DNA from: Neisseria elongata subsp. elongata
GTDB taxonomy: Bacteria; Pseudomonadota; Gammaproteobacteria; Burkholderiales; Neisseriaceae
DNA: 64,000 nt
Direction: 5' to 3'
Assembly: GCF_900113545.1 (NCBI RefSeq)
Contig: NZ_FOPS01000004.1
Span: forward strand, 113,909 to 177,908
The notes beneath the pieces were generated by a model, which was given only the letters and a program-made list of their open reading frames with translations, made no database searches and had not been told where the DNA came from. Positions 24,872 through 33,673 of this stretch are shown in pieces. How positions within the stretch are numbered: the first letter of the stretch is position 1; each line of letters begins with the position of its first letter. The translations under genes were made by a program, and so were the position numbers.

Positions 24872-25594
24872 ATGGCAGGAAAATTAAGCGGCAGAACCAT
24901 CTTGGTAACCGGAGCCTCGCAAGGCATAGGCGCGGAAGTGGCGAAACACTGCGCGGCCGAAGGCGCGACCGTCATCCTGGTGGCTCGCCGCCAAAAACGC
25001 ATGGAAAAAGTGTACGACGAAATCGTTGCCGCCGGTTCGCCCGAACCTTTTGCCGTCTGCTTCGACCTCCTCACGGCAGAAGAAAACGAATTCGCCCAAC
25101 TGGCCGCCACCATAGGCGAAGCCACCGGCGGACGGCTGGACGGCATCGTACACTGCGCGAGCTGCTTCACCGCCTTGTCCCCGCTCGAATTCCAAACCGT
25201 CGGCGACTGGGTGAAACAATACCGCATCAACACCGTCGGCCCGATGGGGCTGACCCGCGCCTTCACCCCGCTGCTGAAACAGTCCGACGACGCATCCGTC
25301 CTCTTCGTCAGCGAAAGCCACAGCGAAAAAGCGCAGGCCTACTGGGGCGGGTTCGGCGCATCGAAAGCGGCAGTGAACTACCTCGCCCTCAGCATTGCCG
25401 ACGAATGGGAACGCTTCGACAACCTGCGCGCCAACATTTTGATTCCCGGCGCGGTAAACTCGCCGCAGCGGGAAAAAACCCACCCCGGCGAATCGAAAAG
25501 CGAACGGCGCGAACCGGCCGACATCATGCCCGCCTTTATTTATTGGTTGGGCAGCGAAAGCAAAGGCAGAAACGGCGAAACGGTTTATTTGTAG
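24872..25594 (+). CDS. YciK-like SDR protein with Phe in place of the catalytic Tyr
   Basis: A 240-residue short-chain dehydrogenase/reductase. The cofactor site is intact (TGASQGIGAEVAK, about 14-26, and VARRQKR, which suggests NADP(H)). The usual catalytic YxxxK is FGASK here: GGF GASKAAVNYLAL, so Tyr is replaced by Phe while Lys is kept; a Tyr occurs four residues earlier (YWGGF). The closest known group is YciK, of unknown substrate. Start ATG 24872 with GGGAG upstream. Activity is doubtful unless another residue replaces the Tyr. Flanked by DUS hairpins on both sides. Confidence 0.85.
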   Translation: MAGKLSGRTILVTGASQGIGAEVAKHCAAEGATVILVARRQKRMEKVYDEIVAAGSPEPFAVCFDLLTAEENEFAQLAATIGEATGGRLDGIVHCASCFTALSPLEFQTVGDWVKQYRINTVGPMGLTRAFTPLLKQSDDASVLFVSESHSEKAQAYWGGFGASKAAVNYLALSIADEWERFDNLRANILIPGAVNSPQREKTHPGESKSERREPADIMPAFIYWLGSESKGRNGETVYL

Positions 25595-25609
25595 GCTGTT
25601 AGCGGAAAA

Positions 25610-25648
25610 AGGCCGTCTGAAAACGCTTAACCGTTTTTCAGACGGCCT
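25610..25648 (+). terminator. DUS hairpin after the SDR gene
   Basis: Inverse DUS at 25610-25621 and 25637-25648 with extra pairing next to the loop. Confidence 0.7.
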
Positions 25649-25714
25649 CACATTGAAATAAGCACCCTCATACGGCTTTGCCGTTTTGATTTAATTTAGC
25701 CGGAAGAAAACAGC

Positions 25715-26269
25715 ATGAAGATTTTAAAAAGCATTTTGCCCGCCTTAATGGTTTCGTCAAGCCTGATATTCCTCAGCCCGCCCGTTTCCGCCGCGCCCAA
25801 GCAGAAACCCGCTGCCGGGCAGGCCGACAGGATGCGCATTGCCGACAAAGTCGGACAAAATGATTTGTACGGATTTTGGGGCAATGCGGCAGAAAATGAA
25901 GAAGGTTCGCTGATTAACACGACGACCATGCATCCTGATGGGACGGGTGTGGACACAATGATTCTGACGGTCAATGCCGAGGGCAAGCCCGTTATCATCA
26001 AACAGCAATTCACTTGGACATTCGACGAAGAGCGGCAGGCGTTGCGGCAGACCGTTACCGATTATCGGGTTGTGAAAAACGGCAAAGAACAGCGGGACAG
26101 ACAAGAAATCGGCAAGAAAAGTACGATCAAAGTCAGGATGCTTGTGGTCGATAACAAGCCGAGTATGCTGGAACTGACCGATGAGGCAAGCGGCAATCGG
26201 ATGAGTTATTTTAGGCAAGATGTAGAAAAACTCCTTAATACACTGGAAAATACGGCACAAAAACAATAA
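25715..26269 (+). CDS. exported protein of unknown function
   Basis: A 184-residue protein with a signal peptide (MKILKSILPALMVSSSLIFLS...SAA, cleavage near 27). The mature part looks like a small beta-rich domain (YGFWGNAAENEEG; GVDTMILTVNAEGKPVIIKQQFTWTF split) ending in a helical tail. I do not recognise the family. Start ATG 25715 with a weak GGAAG site. It stands alone between DUS hairpins. The pattern of a short GFW motif followed by strands recalls lipocalin-like or stress-response periplasmic proteins, but this is only an impression. Confidence 0.75.
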   Translation: MKILKSILPALMVSSSLIFLSPPVSAAPKQKPAAGQADRMRIADKVGQNDLYGFWGNAAENEEGSLINTTTMHPDGTGVDTMILTVNAEGKPVIIKQQFTWTFDEERQALRQTVTDYRVVKNGKEQRDRQEIGKKSTIKVRMLVVDNKPSMLELTDEASGNRMSYFRQDVEKLLNTLENTAQKQ

Positions 26270-26277
26270 GCGCAAAC

Positions 26278-26317
26278 AGGCCGTCTGAAAACGCCGAACC
26301 GGTTTTTCAGACGGCCT
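26278..26317 (+). terminator. DUS hairpin before radA
   Basis: Inverse DUS at 26278-26289 and 26306-26317, ending the exported-protein gene. Confidence 0.7.
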
Positions 26318-26349
26318 CCCAACATCATCACGATAGCGGAAACCGACAC

Positions 26350-27735
26350 ATGGCAAAAGCCCCCAAAACCATCTACCAATGCACCGAATGCGGCGGCACT
26401 TCCCCGAAATGGCAAGGCAAATGCCCGCATTGCGGCGAGTGGAACACACTTCAGGAAAGCCTAGCCGCGCCCGAACCGAAAAACGCCCGCTTCCAATCTT
26501 GGGCGGCGGATACCTCGACCGTCCAATCCCTCTCCGCCGTTACCGCCACCGAAGTGCCGCGCAATCCGACCGGTATGGGTGAACTCGACCGCGTATTGGG
26601 CGGCGGTTTAGTAGACGGCGCGGTTATCCTGCTCGGCGGCGACCCCGGCATCGGCAAATCCACGCTGCTGTTGCAAACCATCGCCAAAATGGCGCAAAGC
26701 CGCAAAGTACTGTACGTTTCCGGTGAAGAATCCGCCCAACAAGTCGCCCTGCGCGCGCAGCGTTTAGAACTGCCCACCGAAGGCGTGAACCTGCTTGCCG
26801 AAATCCGCATGGAAGCGATTCAGACGGCCTTGAAACAGCATCAGCCCGAAGTCGTCGTCATCGACTCCATCCAAACCATGTATTCCGACCAAATCACTTC
26901 CGCCCCAGGTTCCGTGTCGCAAGTGCGCGAATGTGCCGCCCAACTGACGCGTATGGCGAAACAGATGGGCATCGCCATGATACTGGTCGGACACGTTACC
27001 AAAGACGGCGCGATTGCCGGCCCGCGCGTGCTGGAACACATGGTCGATACCGTGCTGTATTTCGAGGGCGACCAACATTCCAACTACCGCATGATACGCG
27101 CCATCAAAAACCGTTTTGGCGCGGCAAACGAATTGGGCGTGTTCGCCATGACCGAAAACGGTTTGAAAGGTGTGTCCAACCCGTCCGCCATTTTCCTCGC
27201 CAGCTACCGCGACGACACGCCCGGCTCGTGCGTTTTGGTCACGCAGGAAGGCAGCCGCCCGCTTCTGGTCGAAATTCAGGCATTGGTCGATGACGCACAC
27301 GGCTTCACCCCCAAACGCCTCACCGTCGGCCTCGAACAAAACCGCCTCGCCATGCTGCTCGCCGTTCTCAACCGCCACGGCGGCATCGCCTGCTTCGACC
27401 AAGACGTGTTCCTCAACGCCGTCGGCGGCGTCAAAATCGGCGAACCCGCCGCAGACCTCGCCGTCATCCTCGCCATGCTCTCCAGCTTCCGCAACCGCCC
27501 GCTGCCCGAAAAAATGGTCGCCTTCGGCGAAATCGGCCTAAGCGGCGAAGTCCGCCCCGTCGCACGCGGACAAGAGCGGCTCAAAGAAGCGGAAAAACTC
27601 GGCTTCAAACGCGCCATCGTCCCCAAAGCCAATATGCCGCGCAACGAAAAAGAGTTTCCGAATCTAAAAATCTTCGGCGTTTCCAGCCTTCAGGAAGCCA
27701 TCGAAATCTGCCGCGATGCGGAAAACTCGGCGTAG
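26350..27735 (+). CDS. radA: DNA repair protein RadA
   Basis: RadA is a hexameric DnaB-like helicase that extends recombination intermediates. The 461-residue product has the N-terminal zinc finger (CTECGGTSPKWQGKCPHCG split over 11-30), Walker A (GDPGIGKST, about 98-106), Walker B (VVIDSIQTMY), the RadA-specific KNRFGA motif (about 255) and the C-terminal Lon-protease-like domain. ATG 26350. A DUS core is translated as part of AIQTALKQH. It is bounded by DUS terminators. Confidence 0.97.
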   Translation: MAKAPKTIYQCTECGGTSPKWQGKCPHCGEWNTLQESLAAPEPKNARFQSWAADTSTVQSLSAVTATEVPRNPTGMGELDRVLGGGLVDGAVILLGGDPGIGKSTLLLQTIAKMAQSRKVLYVSGEESAQQVALRAQRLELPTEGVNLLAEIRMEAIQTALKQHQPEVVVIDSIQTMYSDQITSAPGSVSQVRECAAQLTRMAKQMGIAMILVGHVTKDGAIAGPRVLEHMVDTVLYFEGDQHSNYRMIRAIKNRFGAANELGVFAMTENGLKGVSNPSAIFLASYRDDTPGSCVLVTQEGSRPLLVEIQALVDDAHGFTPKRLTVGLEQNRLAMLLAVLNRHGGIACFDQDVFLNAVGGVKIGEPAADLAVILAMLSSFRNRPLPEKMVAFGEIGLSGEVRPVARGQERLKEAEKLGFKRAIVPKANMPRNEKEFPNLKIFGVSSLQEAIEICRDAENSA

Positions 27736-27750
27736 GTTTCGATAGGGCAT

Positions 27751-27810
27751 CAAAAGGCCGTCTGAAAAGCTTCGGACTTCCTTGAAGTCGGGCTTTCAGA
27801 CGGCCTTTTG
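27751..27810. terminator. long DUS hairpin between convergent radA and J-domain gene
   Basis: Beyond the DUS pair (27755-27766, 27795-27806) the stem continues with CAAAA/TTTTG outside and AGC/GCT-type pairs inside. It is suited to stop transcription on both strands. Confidence 0.8.
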
Positions 27811-27881
27811 ATTTCTGCCGATGTCTGCTGAAGGGTTGGCCTGCTTGGGCGGCAGACAAATGTCCGGGCAGATACGGCGGA

Positions 27882-29948
27882 CTAAGTTTGGCCGTCGGCG
27901 GCAGGGTAACGCCGCATCAGTTTCAGCAGCCCGCGCATGGAGTAGCGGCGCAGCCAGGCTGCCAGCATCATGGCAGGATAGAACAGCAGGAAGCCGTAAG
28001 GATAGAGACTGTCGGGAATGAGCAGCATCAAAAACAGGCCGATAGCGGCAATTTCCAGCACCGTGCCCAAATGGCCGTTTTGCACTGTGCGGGCAACGTG
28101 GGCCGGCAACAGCAGCGGCCAGACGGCAGCGGCATACAGGGCGCAGAACGGCTGTTGCAGGCGGGAGGCCTGCCCGTTCAATAGGAGGTTGATCGGGCGT
28201 TCGACGGCGGCGAGCCAGTTTCGTTTGTGCTCAAGCAGGTAGAGGGCGGAGTTGAACCACAGCAGGATGGCGCAATAAGAGGCGATGCGGAATTCTTCGG
28301 ACACCGACTCCAGATCGTTTAATAACGACCAAGCGAAGGCGATGAAGCCGGTCATAGACAAGGAGACGACAACCCACGCCATTTTGTAACGGGAAAGGTA
28401 ATAAGTCCATGAAACAAGTGGTATCAAAGTGAGGATAAGGAATGTCGGCTCCGGGGTGTTGCGTAAGGGGAAAAATTGAATGGCAATCGTGACGGCGGGC
28501 ATGGCAAACAGGTAGATTAGCGCAGTAATAGGGTGGTATTTGAATGTTTGCCAACGGGGTGCGGCGATATTCCATAACCAACTATGCAGGAGGGCGATTA
28601 TGCCGGCAACTACAGAAGTTTGAATGACTGTAGCCAGCAAATCGGGAAATGCTCGGTTTTGGACGGTAAACAACAGGGTGGTGAACAGCAGCAGTCCGAG
28701 AATGACTACCCACGCCCCGTAGCCGGTTTTCCCTCCTTGCAAGAGGTCGTAGAGTGAAAAATGGGAGAAGACAAGGGCTTCGCGCTGCTCTTGTGTGGTT
28801 TCGGACGATAAGTTCGGCCAGGATAAAACGGCGGCCAAGCCGGCAAGCTGTTGCCTGAAAAAGCCGGGCCGTCTGCCGAGGAAGCGGTCGAAAGCGCGGG
28901 TGTAGGGGATGGGGTCGGGTTCGGCACTAAAACGGGTTTCGTCGTCGGAGCGGGCAAGCAGGCGGGAGAGGACTGCGTTTTCGCGAAAGTTCTGCAGCCG
29001 CATCATTTCGACGGGTGTGAGAATCCGGCCGTGCTTGTCTTCGTGCCAGCCGAAATAATCCGACCATTCTAGCCACAGTGGCCGGTCGTAAATGTCGTGC
29101 CGGCGCAGGAAGGCGGCGCACATATACGATGCTTCTTCGCTGCCGCCCAAAGGCATTTGGTCGAGCATGGCGAAAATTTGTTCGCGGTGCTTCAGCAGGC
29201 TGTCGCAGCCGCCCTGTTCAAACCATTCTTCCAGCCGGGTTTCAAGCTCTTCGGGCAATATTGCGGCATAGGGGCCGTCTGAAAAACCTTCGTCCGTATC
29301 GGCCGCGCTTTCTTGGGGCCAGCCGAAAGTGTCCGACCATTCCGACCACAAGAGGGGGTGGGTAATGTCGTGTTTGTGCAGGAAGTCGAGGCAGTAGCGC
29401 GACATTTGCTCCTCCTCGTCCCAAGACATTCTGTCCAGTGAGGCGCGGAATTCGCCGAGCCTGTGAAGCAGCCCTTCGCTGCCCGCTTCGTTGAACCATT
29501 GCTCCAGTTTGGATGATAGGTATTCGGGGCTGTGTATGTTGCGGCCGTCTGAAAAGGCTTTATCTGTATCGGAAGCAGCGGATGTGCCGTCAAACGGGCT
29601 TTCAGACGGCCTCTCGACGGTTTCTTCATCGCCGTTGCCGTTGTTGCCGTTTTCCCAAGCAGGGGGAATGGCGGATATGCCGTCTGAACAGCCGGTTTGC
29701 CCTGTTTCGGGTTGTCCGTGGTTTTCAGACGGCCATATATCGCCGTTGGTATCTTCGTCTTCATCCCCGTCTGCATCGATATAGATATGGGGGGCGACGG
29801 CGAGGGCGTAGTCGAAGGCTTCGCGCAGTCGTTGGTAGGCTGCCGCGTCGTCGTCGGGGCGGGTGGTTTTCAGTTGTTTGGCGTAGGCGCGTTTGATGGC
29901 GCGTTCGTCATTGGTGGGTTCTATGCCCAGTATTTGCCAACAGTCCAT
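27882..29948 (-). CDS. J-domain-like multi-spanning membrane protein
   Basis: A 688-residue protein. Residues 1-50 resemble a J domain (DCWQILGIEPTNDERAIKRAY...LREAF), but the HPD motif is RPD (residues 30-32), as in a known divergent subgroup. Residues 60-140 are an acidic, low-complexity linker containing several translated DUS. A tandem repeat follows (142-210 and 231-301), each with EWF/QWF near the start and ending EWSDYFGW or EWSDTFGW. From about 385 onward there are roughly eight hydrophobic segments, ending in a basic tail. Function unknown; a co-chaperone role tied to the membrane is possible, although the changed HPD argues against normal Hsp70 stimulation. Confidence 0.8.
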   Translation of the reverse strand: MDCWQILGIEPTNDERAIKRAYAKQLKTTRPDDDAAAYQRLREAFDYALAVAPHIYIDADGDEDEDTNGDIWPSENHGQPETGQTGCSDGISAIPPAWENGNNGNGDEETVERPSESPFDGTSAASDTDKAFSDGRNIHSPEYLSSKLEQWFNEAGSEGLLHRLGEFRASLDRMSWDEEEQMSRYCLDFLHKHDITHPLLWSEWSDTFGWPQESAADTDEGFSDGPYAAILPEELETRLEEWFEQGGCDSLLKHREQIFAMLDQMPLGGSEEASYMCAAFLRRHDIYDRPLWLEWSDYFGWHEDKHGRILTPVEMMRLQNFRENAVLSRLLARSDDETRFSAEPDPIPYTRAFDRFLGRRPGFFRQQLAGLAAVLSWPNLSSETTQEQREALVFSHFSLYDLLQGGKTGYGAWVVILGLLLFTTLLFTVQNRAFPDLLATVIQTSVVAGIIALLHSWLWNIAAPRWQTFKYHPITALIYLFAMPAVTIAIQFFPLRNTPEPTFLILTLIPLVSWTYYLSRYKMAWVVVSLSMTGFIAFAWSLLNDLESVSEEFRIASYCAILLWFNSALYLLEHKRNWLAAVERPINLLLNGQASRLQQPFCALYAAAVWPLLLPAHVARTVQNGHLGTVLEIAAIGLFLMLLIPDSLYPYGFLLFYPAMMLAAWLRRYSMRGLLKLMRRYPAADGQT

Positions 29949-29969
29949 ATTGCTTTGCTTTTAAGGGAA

Positions 29970-30006
29970 AGGCCGTCTGAAAGTAGGATTTTGTTTTCAG
30001 ACGGCC
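29970..30006 (-). terminator. DUS hairpin after the WG-repeat gene
   Basis: Inverse DUS at 29970-29981 and 29996-30006, between the WG-repeat gene and the J-domain gene, both on the minus strand. Confidence 0.65.
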
Positions 30007-30026
30007 GGTTGGGGCGGGTTGGTTAA

Positions 30027-30944
30027 TCAGTCTTTTTCAGCCTGTCCGGAAGGGCTTATTTTCCAGTGTTGCCCCTGCGCGTCTGTTGCACGGCCGTATA
30101 TGCGTTTGTCTATCTCTTCCGCCAGCGGCGAGGCGGCGGTGAAGCGCGCGGGCTGGACGATTTTGCCTTGGCGGTCGATATAGCCGTAGCGGGTGTTTTT
30201 ATCGCGTTGCCCGTCGGAACGGTTGGACAAAATCGCCAAGCCGTGCCGGAAATCGGAAATATGGCCGAGCGAGGGCGGCAGGATTTGGCGGCCTTTGCCG
30301 TCGGCCAGCCCCCATTTGCCGTTTTGTTTGAACGGCAGGCGGTTTTCGGCAAGCGGGCCGACATCTTGATAACGCGGGGCAATCAGGACGCGCCCTTTCA
30401 AATCGGCAATGCCCCATTTGCCGTTTTGCCGCACTTGGAGGTGGGTGAGGCGGTAATGTTCGTAACCCGGGCGGATTTGCTGCCACACGAATGGGGCGGA
30501 TACGGCGGGTGTGCCGTTCGGTCTGATTTCTATCAGGCCGTAGCCGCCGTTTCGTTTGGCAGCGGCATATTGGCGGTTGACGGAGTCGATGTCTTCGTAT
30601 TCGAACGGCAGCATGGTTTGATCGTCGGTATCCGTCATCCCCCATTTGCCGTTTGAATTTTGCAGGATGTAGCCGTAGGGTTCGGCGCATTTTGCGTTGC
30701 GGTAAGCGGTGTCGGAAGCGGCGCGGCCGTCGGGGAACACGATGCGGAACGAGCCGCCGCGTCGGACCAGATAGGAGTGCGGCGGTTGTTTGTCGAAGCG
30801 GAAGCCGTCTTGCTGCATTGTGTGCGTGCGGCAGACGGTTTCCTTTAAAGTGTAGCCTGCCGGCGCCGTCAGCGGGCGGATGGAGAAGGCGGAAACGGCG
30901 GCAGACGGCAACAGGATGCAGAGGCTTAATGATATTTTGGTCAT
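30027..30944 (-). CDS. exported WG-repeat protein
   Basis: A 305-residue protein with a signal peptide (MTKISLSLCILLPSAAVSAFS). The mature part contains at least four WG (KWG) repeat units, each like GKWGxxDxxGxxxxPxxYxD: NSNGKWGMTDTDDQTMLPFEY, QNGKWGIADLKGRVLIAPRY, QNGKWGLADGKGRQILPP and RYGYIDRQGKIVQPARF. Such repeats form beta-propeller-like surfaces in exported or phage-related proteins; the ligand is unknown. Cysteines near 38 and 86 may form a disulfide. It is probably a single gene unit between DUS hairpins. Confidence 0.85.
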   Translation of the reverse strand: MTKISLSLCILLPSAAVSAFSIRPLTAPAGYTLKETVCRTHTMQQDGFRFDKQPPHSYLVRRGGSFRIVFPDGRAASDTAYRNAKCAEPYGYILQNSNGKWGMTDTDDQTMLPFEYEDIDSVNRQYAAAKRNGGYGLIEIRPNGTPAVSAPFVWQQIRPGYEHYRLTHLQVRQNGKWGIADLKGRVLIAPRYQDVGPLAENRLPFKQNGKWGLADGKGRQILPPSLGHISDFRHGLAILSNRSDGQRDKNTRYGYIDRQGKIVQPARFTAASPLAEEIDKRIYGRATDAQGQHWKISPSGQAEKD

Positions 30945-30972
30945 GTTCGATACTTGGTGGGAGATGGGTTGA

Positions 30973-31018
30973 AGGCCGTCTGAAAATAAAGCAGATGGCC
31001 GGGTGTTTCAGACGGCCT
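30973..31018 (-). terminator. DUS hairpin after rluB
   Basis: Inverse DUS at 30973-30984 and 31007-31018; the rluB stop codon starts at the edge of this pair. Confidence 0.65.
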
Positions 31019-32085
31019 TATCTGCGCCGCCGCTCTCCGGGCAGCCCCATATCGGCCCATTTCACAATGTTGGCCACTTCGGCCGGATTCAGTTCGTAAA
31101 ACTGGCCGCGCTTCAAGCGGTTGGGCAGGCCGATGGGGCCGAAGCCGATGCGGACCAGGCGGCTGACCGTCAAATCGAAGTATTCGAATATGCGCCGTAC
31201 TTCGCGGTTGCGGCCTTCTTTAATCACGACGTTGTACCATTTGTTTACGCCTTCGCCGCCTTGTTCGCGGATGTGCTCCACTTTGGCCAAGCCGTCTTCG
31301 AGCATGATGCCTTCATCGGTCAGCATCCGCATTTGTTCGGTCGTCAGGCCGCCCAGCGTGCGCACCGCATATTCGCGTTCCACCTCGAAGCGCGGATGGG
31401 CGAAACGCTGCACCAGTTCGCCCGAGGTGGTCAGAATCAGCAGGCCGCTGGTGTTGATGTCCAAGCGGCCGATGGCGACCCAGCGGCTGCTGGCGGCCTG
31501 AGGCAGGCGGTCGAAGATGCTGACGCGGCCTTGCGGGTCGTCGCGGGAGACGATTTCGCCTTCTTGTTTGTAATACAAGATGATGCGCGGCAGGCGGTCT
31601 GCCCATTTGAGTTTGATGATGTTGCCTTTGACCAGCACTTGGTCGTCGGGCGTGATTTTATCGCCCAACTGCGCGGTTTTGCCGTTGACCGTTACCCAGC
31701 CGTTGTTAATCCAATCTTCCATTTCGCGGCGCGAACCGACGCCTGAGGCGGCCAGCACTTTTTGCAGGCGTTCGGGTTCCATGCGCGACAAATCGCTGCG
31801 GCGTTCTTTCAAATCGCGCGCGCGTTCCATGATTTTGCGGTTCGGGTTGCGGACGACCAGTTTTTTTGCTTTGGCGGCATGCTGCTTCGGTGCTTCGGTG
31901 CGGTTTTCAAAACGGTTTGACGTTTTGTTTTCAGACGGCCTCTGCACGGCGGCACGGCCTGACGCAGGCTTTTCAGACGGCCTTTTTGCCTTCGCTGCCG
32001 TGTTTTCAGACGGCCTGCGGCTGTTTTTCGGTTTGGCGGATACGCCGTCGCGCCATTGTCGTTTGCTGATTGTTTTTTTGGTCAT
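31018..32085 (-). CDS. rluB: 23S rRNA pseudouridine(2605) synthase RluB
   Basis: RluB modifies U2605 of 23S rRNA. The 355-residue product has an S4 RNA-binding domain (about 105-160: MEPERLQKVLAASGVGSRRE) and the RsuA/RluB catalytic domain with GRLDINTSGLLILT holding the catalytic Asp, plus GRNREVRRIFEY. The first about 100 residues form a basic, disordered tail in which three DUS are translated as RPSEN/RPSEK. Start ATG 32085 has GGAG upstream; a TTG four codons earlier is rejected. scpB lies upstream on the same strand, a common pairing. Confidence 0.93.
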   Translation of the reverse strand: MTKKTISKRQWRDGVSAKPKNSRRPSENTAAKAKRPSEKPASGRAAVQRPSENKTSNRFENRTEAPKQHAAKAKKLVVRNPNRKIMERARDLKERRSDLSRMEPERLQKVLAASGVGSRREMEDWINNGWVTVNGKTAQLGDKITPDDQVLVKGNIIKLKWADRLPRIILYYKQEGEIVSRDDPQGRVSIFDRLPQAASSRWVAIGRLDINTSGLLILTTSGELVQRFAHPRFEVEREYAVRTLGGLTTEQMRMLTDEGIMLEDGLAKVEHIREQGGEGVNKWYNVVIKEGRNREVRRIFEYFDLTVSRLVRIGFGPIGLPNRLKRGQFYELNPAEVANIVKWADMGLPGERRRR

Positions 32086-32191
32086 AATGTTCTCCAACCC
32101 GCCGGATGGCGGGTTCTTCTGCGGCTTGCGCGGCAGGATGGGTTAATAATAGTTTTGGCGGGTATCTTGGGACGGATGCGGATTTTGCCGG

Positions 32192-32809
32192 TTATGGTTC
32201 TTTCTCCGACTGCGTATCCCAATCCGATTCGGATTCATTGTCTTCCTGTTCCGTTGCGCCGTCTTGGGGAAACGCTTCGGGCAGGACGAGTTCGCCCAAT
32301 TCGGTCAGCGGCGGCAGTTGTTCCAGCGTTTCCAACTGAAGGTCGATCAAAAAGGCGGGTGTGGTTGCCCACAGGGCGGGGCGGCCTATGCTGTCGCGGT
32401 GGCCGATGACTTCTATCCAGCCGCGGTCTTGCAAGGTTTGCATGATGTTTTGCGAAACGGCCACACCGCGTATGTTTTCGATGTCGCCGCGCGTTACAGG
32501 CTGCTGGTAGGCGATGATGGCCAGTGTTTCCATTACGGCGCGGGAATATCGCGGCGCACGCTGTTCCTGCAGGCTGCCGAGCCGTTCGAATGCGGCTTGC
32601 GCGATTTGGAACCGCCAGCCTTCGTGGGTATGCACCAGTTGCAGGGCGCGGTTTTGCCAGCGGGTTTTCAAGGTGGCCAGCACGTCTATGAGCTTGTCGG
32701 CCGACAGCGGCGGCACGCACAGTTCGCGCATGGCTTTTTCGCTCAGCGGTTCGGTTTGGGTCAGCAGGGCGGCTTCGATAAGTGTATCCGGGGGAAGCGT
32801 GTTATTCAT
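32192..32809 (-). CDS. scpB: segregation and condensation protein B
   Basis: ScpB is the winged-helix partner of the ScpA kleisin in the SMC complex. The 205-residue product has the two winged-helix domains (LIEAALLTQTEPLSEKAMRE; AVMETLAIIAYQQPVTRGDIE; GVAVSQNIMQTLQDRGWIE) and an acidic C-terminal tail. Start ATG 32809; the frame is open further upstream through recO but only this start fits the family. No clear ribosome site is seen. scpA lies 19 kb away on the other strand, so the usual scpA-scpB pair is split here. Confidence 0.93.
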   Translation of the reverse strand: MNNTLPPDTLIEAALLTQTEPLSEKAMRELCVPPLSADKLIDVLATLKTRWQNRALQLVHTHEGWRFQIAQAAFERLGSLQEQRAPRYSRAVMETLAIIAYQQPVTRGDIENIRGVAVSQNIMQTLQDRGWIEVIGHRDSIGRPALWATTPAFLIDLQLETLEQLPPLTELGELVLPEAFPQDGATEQEDNESESDWDTQSEKEP

Positions 32810-32822
32810 GATGTTTTCGGTT

Positions 32823-32863
32823 TTCAGACGGCCTTCCATATATAGTCGGGGAGGCCGTCTGAA
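32823..32863. repeat. DUS inverted pair between recO and scpB
   Basis: Copies at 32823-32834 and 32852-32863 in inverse order, directly upstream of scpB. A further DUS (32883-32894) supplies the recO C-terminus. Confidence 0.6.
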
Positions 32864-32880
32864 AAAGGGTTTCCAGTGGT

Positions 32881-33615
32881 TCAGGCCGTCTGAAAAGCCT
32901 GTATTTGTTGCAGGATGCGGCGTGATTTGATGCCTTCCGGCAGGCGGAAATCCAGCAGCATCCTGGTGATTTGCAATGCCTGTTGCAGGCTTTCGCCGTT
33001 GTCGAAACGGCCTGCGTGCAGTTGCAGCAGAGTGCTGCCGTTTGCGGTGATGCTGTTTGCAGTATTCGGTGCCGATGCCAGCAACAGCGGGGCTTGTTCG
33101 GCTTGCAGCAGATATTGTTTTTCCGCTTCTACTGCTGCTCCGTCGGCGTCGTGCAGCAGGTCGGGGGCGTAGCCCAGTTCGGTCAGCAGCCGCCATTCGA
33201 AGCAGCGCAGGGCGGCAACATGGTTGTTTCGGGTGCAGATTTCCCGGTGTGCTTCGGCCAGCGCGTCGTATAGCTTCGGATGCGGGTCTTCGCGCGCGGT
33301 CAGTTTCCAAACCAGTTCGTTCAGGTACAGGCCGCTGAAGAGGGCCCTGCCTTGCGGTTGGGGCCAGCCGCCCAACCATTCGGCGCGGTGCAGGGTTTTG
33401 AGTTCGGTGTTGCCGTACCATGATGCGTCGATGGGGACGAACGGGACCAAGATACCGCGCAGTTCGCTCTGCCTTTTACGCGCGCTGCGTGCCAGCAGGG
33501 CGACGCGGCCGTAACGTCGGCTGAATACTTCGAGCCTCAGGCTGCTTTCACGCCAGGGTACGGCATTCAGCAGGAAAACGGGTTCGTGGTTGATGCGGTG
33601 GTTGCGGTCGGACAT
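32881..33615 (-). CDS. recO: DNA repair protein RecO
   Basis: RecO anneals DNA and loads RecA in the RecFOR pathway. The 244-residue product starts with the OB-fold (EPVFLLNAVPWRESSLRLEVF; VALLARSARKRQSEL) and continues with the helical domain (LYLNELVWKLTAREDPHPKLYD). The expected zinc-binding cysteines of some RecO proteins are not evident. The last residues AFQTA and stop are encoded by a DUS (32883-32894), so the natural C-terminus appears to have been set by the uptake sequence. It lies upstream of scpB on the same strand. Confidence 0.93.
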   Translation of the reverse strand: MSDRNHRINHEPVFLLNAVPWRESSLRLEVFSRRYGRVALLARSARKRQSELRGILVPFVPIDASWYGNTELKTLHRAEWLGGWPQPQGRALFSGLYLNELVWKLTAREDPHPKLYDALAEAHREICTRNNHVAALRCFEWRLLTELGYAPDLLHDADGAAVEAEKQYLLQAEQAPLLLASAPNTANSITANGSTLLQLHAGRFDNGESLQQALQITRMLLDFRLPEGIKSRRILQQIQAFQTA

Positions 33616-33625
33616 GGTGCGGACG

Positions 33626-33668
33626 AGGCCGTCTGAAAAGCGGTTTGCAGGTGTTTTTCAGACGGCCT
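33626..33668. terminator. DUS hairpin between recO and the next upstream gene
   Basis: Inverse DUS at 33626-33637 and 33657-33668 lie between recO and the 240-residue hypothetical gene, both minus strand; it probably ends the hypothetical gene. Confidence 0.6.
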
Positions 33669-33673
33669 TGCGG

